Assembly (NCBI RefSeq): GCF_900101025.1
Contig: NZ_FMUH01000005.1
Span: 124,001 to 188,000, forward strand
DNA from: Klenkia marina
Lineage (GTDB): Bacteria; Actinomycetota; Actinomycetes; Mycobacteriales; Geodermatophilaceae
DNA: 64,000 nucleotides
Reading direction: 5' to 3'
A program made the position numbers and the translations under genes. Within the stretch, counting starts at the first letter, position 1; every line of letters begins with the position of its first letter. A model generated the notes under the pieces. It made no database searches and was not told where the DNA came from. It worked only from the letters and a program-made list of their open reading frames with translations. Of the stretch, positions 33,266-41,076 are shown one piece after another.

Positions 33266-34672
33266 GTGCTGGAGCAGCCCTACGAGTACACCGCTCGCGC
33301 CCTGGTCGAGCCGGACTGGCGGCGGCTGCCCGGGTTCGCCGACGTCACCGACGCGCAGTGGCGCAGCGCGCAGTGGCAGCGGGTCAACTGCGTCAAGAAC
33401 CTGCGCCAGCTGCGCGGGGTCTACGGCGACCTGCTCGACGAGTCCTTCTACGCCGACGTCGAGGCCGACCAGGCGGGCCGGGCGACCATGTCGCTGCTGC
33501 TGCCCCCGCAGATGCTCAACACCATGGTGCCGGCCGCGGTCCCCACGACCAAGGCCATGCTGGCCGACCCGGTGCGCCGGTACATGCTGCCGGTGGCGTC
33601 GGACCGGTTGCCCGGCGCGGCCGCCAGCCACCCCTACGCCGCTCGGGACTCCCTCCACGAGCACGAGATGTGGGCCGTCGAGGGCCTCACCCACCGCTAC
33701 CCCACCAAGGTGCTCGCCGAGCTGCTGCCCACCTGCCCGCAGTACTGCGGGCACTGCACCCGCATGGACCTGGTCGGCAACTCCACCCCTGCGGTCACCA
33801 AGCTCAAGTTCGACCTCAAGCCGGTCGACCGGCAGGCCGAGATGCTGGCCTACCTGCGGGCCACCCCCGGTGTCCGCGACGTCGTGGTCTCCGGCGGCGA
33901 CGTCGCCAACCTGCCGTTCAAGAACCTGGAGGCGTTCGTCTCCGGGCTGCTGGAGATCGAGTCGGTGCGCGACGTCCGGCTGGCCACCAAGGCGCTGATG
34001 GGCATGCCGCAGCACTGGCTCCAGGACGACGTCGTGGCCGGCATGACCCGGTTGGCCACCACCGCCCAGCAGCGCGGGGTGTCCCTCGCCGTCCACACGC
34101 ACGTGAACGCCGCGCAGTCGGTGACCCCGCTGGTGGCCGAGGCGGCGCAGGCGATGCTGGCCGCCGGGGTGCGCGACGTGCGCAACCAGGGCGTGCTGCT
34201 GCACGGGGTGAACGACACCGCCGACCAGCTGCTCGACCTGTGCTTCGCACTGCTCGACGGGGCCGGCATCACGCCCTACTACTTCTACATGTGCGACATG
34301 ATCCCGTCGGCCGAGCACTGGCGGGTGCCGCTGTCGCAGGCCCAGACGCTCCAGCACGACCTCATGGGCTACCTGCCCGGCTTCGCGACGCCGCGCATCG
34401 TCTGCGACGTGCCCTACGTCGGCAAGCGCTGGGTGCACCAGGTCGCCGAGTACGACCGCGAGCGCGGGATCAGCTACTGGACGAAGAACTACCGCACCGG
34501 CATCGAGCGCACCGACGAGGGCGCCCTCGACCGCCGCTACACCTACTACGACCCGATCCACTCGCTGCCGGAGGCCGGTCAGCGCTGGTGGGCCGACCGC
34601 GCCGTCGACCCGGTCGCCGCCGAGGCAGCGGCCCTGGCCTCCCGCGAGGCCTCGGTGGCCCAGCTGGGCTGA
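33266..34672 (+). CDS. kamA: L-lysine 2,3-aminomutase
   Basis: Radical SAM and PLP enzyme converting L-lysine to L-beta-lysine. 468 aa. The Fe-S motif CxxxCxxC is C157-PQY-C161-GH-C164; RMDLVGNSTP, VVVSGGDVANLP and LLHGVNDTADQLLDL are characteristic. C-terminal YYDPIHSLPEAGQRWW. GTG at 33266 with GGAGG five bases before. Divergent from kdd; supplies the substrate of KamDE. EF-P-lysine mutase (EpmB) is excluded by length and context. Confidence 0.93.
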   Translation: MLEQPYEYTARALVEPDWRRLPGFADVTDAQWRSAQWQRVNCVKNLRQLRGVYGDLLDESFYADVEADQAGRATMSLLLPPQMLNTMVPAAVPTTKAMLADPVRRYMLPVASDRLPGAAASHPYAARDSLHEHEMWAVEGLTHRYPTKVLAELLPTCPQYCGHCTRMDLVGNSTPAVTKLKFDLKPVDRQAEMLAYLRATPGVRDVVVSGGDVANLPFKNLEAFVSGLLEIESVRDVRLATKALMGMPQHWLQDDVVAGMTRLATTAQQRGVSLAVHTHVNAAQSVTPLVAEAAQAMLAAGVRDVRNQGVLLHGVNDTADQLLDLCFALLDGAGITPYYFYMCDMIPSAEHWRVPLSQAQTLQHDLMGYLPGFATPRIVCDVPYVGKRWVHQVAEYDRERGISYWTKNYRTGIERTDEGALDRRYTYYDPIHSLPEAGQRWWADRAVDPVAAEAAALASREASVAQLG

Positions 34673-34678
34673 GGGAGG

Positions 34679-35536
34679 TCAGCGGCGACCCAGCAGGTGC
34701 CGCACCTTCTGCCCGAGGGTGCGCTGCGGGGTGACCGCGGTCCCCTGGACGTCGGCGCGGTCGATGTCGCGGGCCCGCTCCGGGGTGGGCGCGGTGCCGC
34801 CCAGGTGGGCCGGCAGCCACCACCGGTCGTCGTCACCGGCCGGCGCGTCGGGGTAGTCGCGCTGCGCCTGGTCGAGCAGCTCGGCCATCGCCGCGCGGGT
34901 GCGGCGCAGGACCGACTGCGTCTTCTCCCCCGGTTCGGGCACCACCGGCTCGCCGAACAGGACGGTGACCGGCACGCCGCGGCGCAGCGTCACCCGCCGG
35001 TTCTTGGTGGCCACCCGGTGCCCGCCCCACACCGCCGCCGGCACGATCGGGACGCCGGCCAGTACCGCCATGCGGGCGGCGCCGGCCTTGAGCTCCTGCA
35101 CGGTGAACGAGCTGGAGATGGTGGCCTCGGGGAACACCCCGACCAGCTGGCCGTCCTGCAACGCCCGCACGGCCTCGTCGAAGGCGGCCAGTCCGGCGGT
35201 GCGGTCGACCGGGATGTGCTGCATGGCGCGCATGACCGGCCCGGCGAGGCGGTGGTCGAACACCGACGCCTTGGCCATGAACCGCACCAACCGGTGCTGC
35301 GGCACCGCGCCCAGCTCGAGGTAGGTGAAGTCGAAGTAGCTCACGTGGTTGCTGGCGACCACGGCCCCGCCGTGCCGGGGCAGGTGCTCGGACCCGCGGA
35401 CGTCGAAGCGGAACCCGAACGCCTTGAGCACGACCAGGAAGACCCGGATGACCAGTCGGTAGGGCCGGTCGCGGCGGTCGGGTGCGGGGCCGAAGAGGTC
35501 GCGCCGCACGACGTCGGACCAACGCACCGTCTGCAT
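34679..35536 (-). CDS. PlsC-like lysophospholipid acyltransferase
   Basis: Membrane-linked acyltransferase, 285 aa. Catalytic NHxxxxD is NHVSYFD after the hydrophobic YRLVIRVFLVVLKAFGF; second motif FPEATISSSF, third PIVPAAVWGGHRV. C-terminal 70 residues are polar. ATG 35536. Third PlsC-family member in the window; convergent with kamA (6 bases between stops). Confidence 0.9.
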   Translation of the reverse strand: MQTVRWSDVVRRDLFGPAPDRRDRPYRLVIRVFLVVLKAFGFRFDVRGSEHLPRHGGAVVASNHVSYFDFTYLELGAVPQHRLVRFMAKASVFDHRLAGPVMRAMQHIPVDRTAGLAAFDEAVRALQDGQLVGVFPEATISSSFTVQELKAGAARMAVLAGVPIVPAAVWGGHRVATKNRRVTLRRGVPVTVLFGEPVVPEPGEKTQSVLRRTRAAMAELLDQAQRDYPDAPAGDDDRWWLPAHLGGTAPTPERARDIDRADVQGTAVTPQRTLGQKVRHLLGRR

Positions 35537-35577
35537 GCGCCGGACCCTAACCGCTGGATCGGTTGTGCACCCCCGGG

Positions 35578-36663
35578 TCAGCAGAGGGCCAGCTGCTCGG
35601 GTACGGCCGGCGGCACGCACACCGCCCCGCGGTCGGGCAACGAGCCGTGCGGGAAGCTGGCCGACTCGTCGCCGGGCAGCCCGCCGTCGATGCCCCGGGC
35701 CGCGCCGCCGGTGTGCCGGTCGAGCCCGTGCGCGGCCAGGATGGGCGCCACCCGGGCGGAGAGCCAGTCGCGGTACTCGGCCGGCACGTAGGCGCCCCGG
35801 CCGTACAGGCTGCGGTACCGGCCGACCAGGCGCGGGTGCTCGCGGGAGAGCCAGGTGGTGAACCACTCGCGGGCCCCGGGGCGCAGGTGCAGCGGCAGCA
35901 CGGTGACCCCGGTGGCGCCGGCGTCGGCCACCGCGGCGATCGCGCGCTCGAGGTGGTCGCGCTGGTCGGTGAGCCCGGGCAGCACCGGTGCGAGGAACAC
36001 CCCGCAGGGCAGGCCGGCATCGGCGATGCGGCGCACGAGCTCCAGCCGCGCACGCGGGGTGGGGGCACCGGGCTCGAGGCTGCGGTGCAGGTCGTCGTCC
36101 CAGATGGCCAGCGACACCCCCAACCCGATCGGGACGTCGCGGCCGGCGGCGGCCAGCAGGGGCAGGTCGCGGGTGAGCAGCGTGCCCTTGGTGAGGATCG
36201 AGAACGGCGTGCCCGAGCGGGCGAGTGCGTCGATGACCGCGGGCATCAGCCGGTACCGGCCCTCGGCACGCTGGTAGGGGTCGGTGTTGGTGCCCAGGGC
36301 GACGTGCTCGCGCTTCCAGGACGCCCGGGACACCTCGCGGCGCAGCACCTCGGCGACGTTGGTCTTGACGACGATCTGGTTGTCGAAGTCGGACCCGGCA
36401 TCCAGCTCGAGCCATTCATGCGTCTTGCGGGCGAAGCAGTAGACACACGAATGGCTGCATCCCCGGAACGTGTTGACGGTGTACGCGAACGGCATCGAGG
36501 AGTTGTCGGGGACCTTGTTGAGGGCGGACTTCGCGCGCACCTCGTGCAGGGTCAGGCCGGGGAACTCGGGCACCTGCAGGCTGCGCAGCAGACCGGCCAC
36601 GGTGGGCAGCCCGGGCAGGGTCTCGGGCTCGACCAGGTCGAGCCGCTGGGCGTCCCATCGCAT
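35578..36663 (-). CDS. Rv2578c-type radical SAM protein
   Basis: 361 aa. Fe-S cluster motif in NTFRGCSHSCVYCFARKTHEW (CxxxCxxC), then the SAM-barrel strands (VVKTNVAEVLR, HVALGTNTDPYQRAEGRY). The group is annotated as Rv2578c family radical SAM/SplB-like and has no proven reaction; the match to spore photoproduct lyase is only in the domain. Start ATG 36663 (MRWDAQRL). Stands alone upstream of the acyltransferase. Confidence 0.88.
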   Translation of the reverse strand: MRWDAQRLDLVEPETLPGLPTVAGLLRSLQVPEFPGLTLHEVRAKSALNKVPDNSSMPFAYTVNTFRGCSHSCVYCFARKTHEWLELDAGSDFDNQIVVKTNVAEVLRREVSRASWKREHVALGTNTDPYQRAEGRYRLMPAVIDALARSGTPFSILTKGTLLTRDLPLLAAAGRDVPIGLGVSLAIWDDDLHRSLEPGAPTPRARLELVRRIADAGLPCGVFLAPVLPGLTDQRDHLERAIAAVADAGATGVTVLPLHLRPGAREWFTTWLSREHPRLVGRYRSLYGRGAYVPAEYRDWLSARVAPILAAHGLDRHTGGAARGIDGGLPGDESASFPHGSLPDRGAVCVPPAVPEQLALC

Positions 36664-36721
36664 GCACCCAGTCGAACACACGTTCGGGGTGTTGTCGACG
36701 CGCCGTGCCGCAGCCGGGGAC

Positions 36722-37060
36722 TCAGGGGGGCGGCTCCCCCACGTCGAGCCGGGCCACCAGGCCGTCGACCACGGTGAGCTCGTGCAGCACCGTGGTGTCG
36801 GACAGCACGTCGCCGTCGGCGTCGCGCACGACCTGGTGCACCGTGACCGCCAGGCCACCGTCCCGCGGTCGGACCCGCACCGGCACCAGGGTGACCGACA
36901 GGGTGGCCCGCTGAGTGCTCAGGTGCCCGGCGACCGCTGCCCGGCCGTGCAGCCGTCCGCCGGACCACGGCTCGGGCCAGTCGACTTCGGGGTGCAGCAG
37001 CGCGGCCACACCGTCGACGTCCCCGGCCGACCAGGCGGCGTAGAGGCGGACGTGGTTCAG
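36722..37060 (-). CDS. SnoaL/NTF2-like protein with a probable CTG start
   Basis: 112 aa read from CTG at 37060. The fold begins with VRLYAAWSAGDVDGVAALLHPEVDW, the typical SnoaL helix-plus-cone start, but no ATG, GTG or TTG in frame lies before it. The first conventional start, GTG 37009, would remove that helix (95 aa). The CTG forms a CTGA overlap with the Lrp stop, the same geometry as ATGA/GTGA elsewhere. Function unknown; members bind small molecules. Confidence 0.65.
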   Translation of the reverse strand: MNHVRLYAAWSAGDVDGVAALLHPEVDWPEPWSGGRLHGRAAVAGHLSTQRATLSVTLVPVRVRPRDGGLAVTVHQVVRDADGDVLSDTTVLHELTVVDGLVARLDVGEPPP

Positions 37061-37566
37061 ACCGGCGGCCGGTCCTCGTAGAACGTGGACAGGACGACGG
37101 TCGTGCGGGTGGTCACGTTGGCCGCCGCCCGGATCTGGGCGAGCAGCGACTCGAGCGCGTCCGGGGAGGCCACCCGCACCTTGAGCACGTAGCTGTCGGG
37201 GCCGGCGACCGAGTGGCAGGCCTCGATGGCGGTGAGGTGGGCCAGCCGCGCCGGCGCGTCGTCGGGCTGGGCGACGTCGATCGGCGTGATCGACACGAAG
37301 GCGACCATCGGCAGGCCCACGGCCTTGGGGTCGATGCGGGCGCCGTAGCCGGTGATCACCCCGCGCTGCTCGAGCCGGCGCACCCGCTGGTGCACCGCCG
37401 ACACCGACAGGCCCACCTGCGTGGCCAGCTCGGTGTAGCTGGCCCGGCCGTCGCGGGCCAGGGCGGCGAGCAGCGCGCGGTCGACGTCGGCGCGGGGCTC
37501 GAGCTTGTCGGCGGGTTCGGCGGGGGTGAGGGCCACGGGATCAGCCGGGGAGTTCGACGAGGTCAC
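37057..37566 (-). CDS. Lrp/AsnC-family transcriptional regulator
   Basis: 169 aa. N-terminal helix-turn-helix DGRASYTELATQVGLSVSAVHQRVRRLEQRG (about 40-72) and C-terminal RAM ligand/dimer domain with VCSVAGPDSY-like ACHSVAGPDSYVLKV. GTG at 37566 with GAAGGA ribosome binding site overlaps the pepQ end by 26 bases; GTG 37536 is possible. Likely senses an amino acid; both the neighbouring Xaa-Pro dipeptidase and the lysine cluster 3 kb away are plausible targets. Confidence 0.9.
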   Translation of the reverse strand: MTSSNSPADPVALTPAEPADKLEPRADVDRALLAALARDGRASYTELATQVGLSVSAVHQRVRRLEQRGVITGYGARIDPKAVGLPMVAFVSITPIDVAQPDDAPARLAHLTAIEACHSVAGPDSYVLKVRVASPDALESLLAQIRAAANVTTRTTVVLSTFYEDRPPV

Positions 37567-38680
37567 GGGATCCTTCGTTCAGCAGTCGCACGCCGTCGGC
37601 CGTGCAGACGACGATGTCCTCGATGCGGGCTCCGTGCCGCCCGGGCAGGTAGATGCCGGGCTCGACGGAGAACGCCGAGCCCTCCACCAGTGGCACGTCG
37701 TTGCCGGCCACGATGTAGGGCGCCTCGTGGGTGTCCAGGCCGATGCCGTGCCCGGTGCGGTGCACGAAGGCCTCGCCCCAACCGGCGTCGGTGATGATGC
37801 CGCGCGCGACGGCGTCGACCGAGGCGGCGGTGACCCCCGGCCGGACGGCGGCGCACGCGGCGGCCTGCGCCTCCTGCAGCACCGCGTACCAGGCCTCGGT
37901 CTCGGCATCGGGCCGGCCACCCACCACGTACGTGCGGGTGCAGTCGGAGCGGTAGCCGCTGGGCAGCTCACCGCCGATGTCGACCACCACCAGGTCGCCG
38001 GGCTCGACGACCCGACCGGACAGCTCGTGGTGCGGGCTGGCGCCGTTGGGCCCCGAGCCGACGATCACGAAGTCGACCGCCACGTGGCCCTCGGCCAGGA
38101 TCGCCGCAGCGACGTCGGCCCCGACCTCGGCCTCGGTGCGCCCGACCCGCAGCCACTCCCCCATGCGGGCGTGCACGCGGTCGATGGCCGCGGCCGCCGC
38201 CGACAGCTCGGTGACCTCGCCGGGCGACTTCACCGCACGCAGCACGTCGAGCACCGGGGTGGCCAGCTCGAGCCGGGCACCGGGGGCGGCCCGCTGCAGG
38301 CCGAGCGCGTGCTCTGCCCAGGTGCGGGCGCCGACGGCGAGGGTGGCCGGTGCTGCACCGAGACGGTGGGTGAGCTGGTCGGCGACGAGGGTGAACGGGT
38401 CGTCGGTCTCGTCCCAGGCGACCAGCTCGAGGTCGAGGGCGCCGGCCGGTGACGCAGCCACCATCGGGGCCTCGAGCCGCGGGACGACCAGCAGCGGCTC
38501 GCCGCGACGCGGCACCAGCAGCGCGGTCAGCCGTTCCATGGCGTGCGCTGCGTAGCCGCACAGGTAGCGCAGATCGGCGCCCGGGGTGACGACGACGGCG
38601 TCGAGGTCGAGGCCGTCGGCCTCCTCGCGGGCACGCCGCAGCCGCTCGGCGGTCTCGGGCGCGCTGCTGGTCGGCACCAC
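37541..38680 (-). CDS. pepQ: Xaa-Pro dipeptidase (M24)
   Basis: Cytoplasmic metallopeptidase releasing proline from dipeptides, 379 aa, orthologous in position to mycobacterial pepE (Rv2089c). Creatinase-like N-terminal domain (1-150), then M24 metal ligands: Asp in VVVDIGG, Asp in RSDCTRTY, His in HRTGHGIGLDTHE, Glu in FSVEPGIYLP and Glu in ARIEDIVV. GTG at 38680. Divergent from the exonuclease gene at 38747, as in mycobacteria. Confidence 0.93.
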   Translation of the reverse strand: MVPTSSAPETAERLRRAREEADGLDLDAVVVTPGADLRYLCGYAAHAMERLTALLVPRRGEPLLVVPRLEAPMVAASPAGALDLELVAWDETDDPFTLVADQLTHRLGAAPATLAVGARTWAEHALGLQRAAPGARLELATPVLDVLRAVKSPGEVTELSAAAAAIDRVHARMGEWLRVGRTEAEVGADVAAAILAEGHVAVDFVIVGSGPNGASPHHELSGRVVEPGDLVVVDIGGELPSGYRSDCTRTYVVGGRPDAETEAWYAVLQEAQAAACAAVRPGVTAASVDAVARGIITDAGWGEAFVHRTGHGIGLDTHEAPYIVAGNDVPLVEGSAFSVEPGIYLPGRHGARIEDIVVCTADGVRLLNEGSRDLVELPG

Positions 38681-38746
38681 GGCACCCTAACCACGCCCTG
38701 CGACGGTTCCGGGTGACTTGTTGCCGAGCCGTTACCGTCCCGGAGT

Positions 38747-39658
38747 GTGACGACGATGCTGCTGGACGCCGCCAGCCTGTACTTCCGTGCCTTCTACGGC
38801 GTGCCCACCACGGTCGTGGCGCCCGACGGACGGCCGGTCAACGCGGTGCGCGGCTTCCTCGACATGTCGGCCAGGCTCATCGTGGCGCACCGGCCCGACC
38901 GCTTCGTCGCCTGCTGGGACGACGACTGGCGCCCGGCGTTCCGCACCGACGCGGTGCCCTCCTACAAGGCCCACCGGCAGGCCCCCGAGGGGGGCGAGGA
39001 GGTGCCCGACGAGCTCGGCCCGCAGGTGCCCGTCCTGGTCGAGGTGCTGGCCGCGGTCGGGCTCGCCCGGGTCGGGGCGCCCGGCTACGAGGCCGACGAC
39101 GTCATCGGCACGCTGGCCACCCGTGCGCGGGGCCCGGTCGACGTCGTGACCGGCGACCGCGACCTGTTCCAGCTGGTGGACGACGCCCGCGGGGTGCGCA
39201 TCCTGTACACCGCGCGCGGCGGGATCGGCGACCTCGACGTCGTCGACGAGGCCGCGGTGGCCGCGAAGTACGGCGTGCCCGGGCAGGCCTACGCCGACTT
39301 CGCCGTGCTGCGCGGCGATCCCAGCGACGGCCTGCCGGGCGTCAAGGGGGTCGGGGAGAAGACCGCGGCAGCGCTCATCTCGGCGTTCGGTTCGCTGGCG
39401 GGCATCCGGGAGGCCGTGGCGCGCACAGCGGTCCCGAAGGCGCCGCTCACGGCGTCGGTGCTGCGCAAGCTGCACGACGCGGGTGACTACCTGGACGTGG
39501 CGCCGGCCGTCGTCGAGGTGGTGCGGGACATCGACATGCCGGCCGTCGAGGGCCACCTGCCCGCGGCGCCGGCCGACCCCGACGCGCTCGCCGAGCTGAC
39601 CGAGCGCCACGGGCTGCAGACCTCGATCGCCCGGCTGTCCGCAGCGCTGGGCTGGTGA
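38747..39658 (+). CDS. 5'-3' exonuclease (flap-nuclease domain, Rv2090 type)
   Basis: 303 aa, PIN-like plus helix-hairpin-helix, resembling the 5' nuclease domain of DNA polymerase I but free-standing. Acid cluster: MLLDAASLYFRAF, ACWDDDWRPAFR, APGYEADDVIG, VTGDRDLFQLV; HhH: GLPGVKGVGEKTAAALI. Would trim flaps and RNA primers. GTG at 38747 with TACCGT (38733-38738). Ends in a hairpin that serves also the opposing gene. Confidence 0.93.
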   Translation: MTTMLLDAASLYFRAFYGVPTTVVAPDGRPVNAVRGFLDMSARLIVAHRPDRFVACWDDDWRPAFRTDAVPSYKAHRQAPEGGEEVPDELGPQVPVLVEVLAAVGLARVGAPGYEADDVIGTLATRARGPVDVVTGDRDLFQLVDDARGVRILYTARGGIGDLDVVDEAAVAAKYGVPGQAYADFAVLRGDPSDGLPGVKGVGEKTAAALISAFGSLAGIREAVARTAVPKAPLTASVLRKLHDAGDYLDVAPAVVEVVRDIDMPAVEGHLPAAPADPDALAELTERHGLQTSIARLSAALGW

Positions 39659-39690
39659 CCGGGCGGCCCGGTCAGGGCCGCCCGGTCACC
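39654..39690. terminator. Bidirectional terminator between exonuclease and DUF4333 genes
   Basis: GGTGACCGGGCGGCCC (39654-39669), 5-base loop, GGGCCGCCCGGTCACC (39675-39690): 16 perfect base pairs containing the exonuclease stop codon. Confidence 0.8.
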
Positions 39691-39694
39691 GCGG

Positions 39695-40963
39695 TCATTC
39701 AGACCACTCGTAGGCGCCCTCGTCGCTGGTGATGCGGATGGTGATGGTGACGTCCTCGTCGTCGGACGTCGTGCCGGAGCACGTGTAGGTCTCGCCGACG
39801 TCGACGGCCATGTCGTCGTCGCAGCTGAGGTCGACCGAGACGTTCTCGCGCTCCTCGAACTGGGCGGCGACGTCGCGCTGCACGGCCTGCGGGTCGAGGG
39901 TCTTCCCACCGAGCACCATCGGCAGGACGATCGCCGCGGCCACCACCAGGACGGCGAGGACAGCGAGGCCGATCCAGAGCCCGGTGCGCTTGGGCTTGGC
40001 CGGCTGCGCGGGCGCACCGAAGCTGCTCCCCCCGCCGTACCCGGGCTGACCGAACTGGTTCTGCTGACCCGCCTGGCCGTACTGGCTCGCCTGGCCGTAC
40101 TGGTTCTGCTGGCCCGACGGCTGGCCGTAGGCCGACTGCTGCCCGTAGCCCGACTGCGCGGGCTGGCCGTACTGACCCTGGCCGTGCTCACCCTGGGCGG
40201 ACTGGCCCTGACCGGACTGACCCTGGCCGGACTGGCCGTACCCCGACTGGCCGAACCCGGACTGGCCGTACCCCGAGTGGCCGTACTGGCCCTGCTGGCC
40301 CTGGCCCTGGCCCTGCTGGCCCTGGCCCTGCTGGCCGTGGCCGGGCTGCCCCTGGCCGTACGGACCAGGCTGCCCGAACCCGGCTGCGCCCGGCTGGCCC
40401 TGACCCTGCTGGCCCTGACCCGGCTGGCCGTAGCCGGCCGCGCCCTGCTGGCCGTACTGCTGGTTGCCCTGGTCGCCCCACGAGGACCCCTGCTGGCCCC
40501 CGGACGCCCCCGGCTGGCCGTACTGGCCGTACTGCTGGTTGCTCTGCTCACCCCAGGACGACCCCTGCTGACCCGCGGACGGCGTCTGCTGCCCACCGGA
40601 CGAGCCCTGCTCCCACGACCCCTGGTGGCTCTGCGGGCCCTGGCCCCAGGCCGCGCCCTGGCCGGCGTCCTGTGCCGGGCCCTGTCCGTGGCCCTGGCCC
40701 TGGTCCTGGCTCTGCGACCACGAGGGGGTGGCCGACTGGCCCCACGCAGGGGCGTCGGACCCGGACTGGCCGGGCTGCTCGGTGGCGGGCTGCTGGCCCC
40801 AGCCGGAGGACGCCGTCGACCCGGTCGAGTCCTCGGGCTGCCGCAGCGGGATCAGCCGCGTGCTGTCCGGGTTGGGGGTCTCCGCAGGGCCCGCGCCGGG
40901 CCGCTCCCCCTCCGGAGTCCGGTCGGGCTCGTGCTGGTCGCCACCGTGCGGCGGGTTGGTCAT
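39695..40963 (-). CDS. Membrane-anchored DUF4333 protein with a Gln/Gly-rich prion-like region
   Basis: 422 aa in the place of mycobacterial Rv2091c. Residues 1-50 are polar; about 54-322 are built almost only of Gly, Gln, Ser and Tyr in motifs such as GQSGYGQSG and GQQGQGQ; a single membrane helix follows ([20 protein letters not shown], about 329-350) and the extracytoplasmic end is a DUF4333 domain with two Cys (LSCDDD, TYTCSG). DUF4333 domains are unstudied. ATG at 40963 with GAGGGGA ribosome binding site. The repeat region suggests self-association. Confidence 0.87.
   Translation of the reverse strand: MTNPPHGGDQHEPDRTPEGERPGAGPAETPNPDSTRLIPLRQPEDSTGSTASSGWGQQPATEQPGQSGSDAPAWGQSATPSWSQSQDQGQGHGQGPAQDAGQGAAWGQGPQSHQGSWEQGSSGGQQTPSAGQQGSSWGEQSNQQYGQYGQPGASGGQQGSSWGDQGNQQYGQQGAAGYGQPGQGQQGQGQPGAAGFGQPGPYGQGQPGHGQQGQGQQGQGQGQQGQYGHSGYGQSGFGQSGYGQSGQGQSGQGQSAQGEHGQGQYGQPAQSGYGQQSAYGQPSGQQNQYGQASQYGQAGQQNQFGQPGYGGGSSFGAPAQPAKPKRTGLWIGLAVLAVLVVAAAIVLPMVLGGKTLDPQAVQRDVAAQFEERENVSVDLSCDDDMAVDVGETYTCSGTTSDDEDVTITIRITSDEGAYEWSE
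39998..40804. repeat. Low-complexity G/Q/Y/S coding repeats
   Basis: Irregular in-frame repeats of units such as CTGGCCGTACTG and CTGGCCCTG (on +) coding GQYGQ and GQGQ on the minus strand. Copy number is likely to vary between strains. Confidence 0.8.
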
Positions 40964-41076
40964 CGTCGTCCCCTCGTCGTGGCGGGCCGGAGCCCGCGCA
41001 GGCACCCGGCAACGGGCCGGGCCGATTCTCCACCACGCCGGCCCGGCCCACCGGTCGGAGCCCCCGACCCGGCGGG

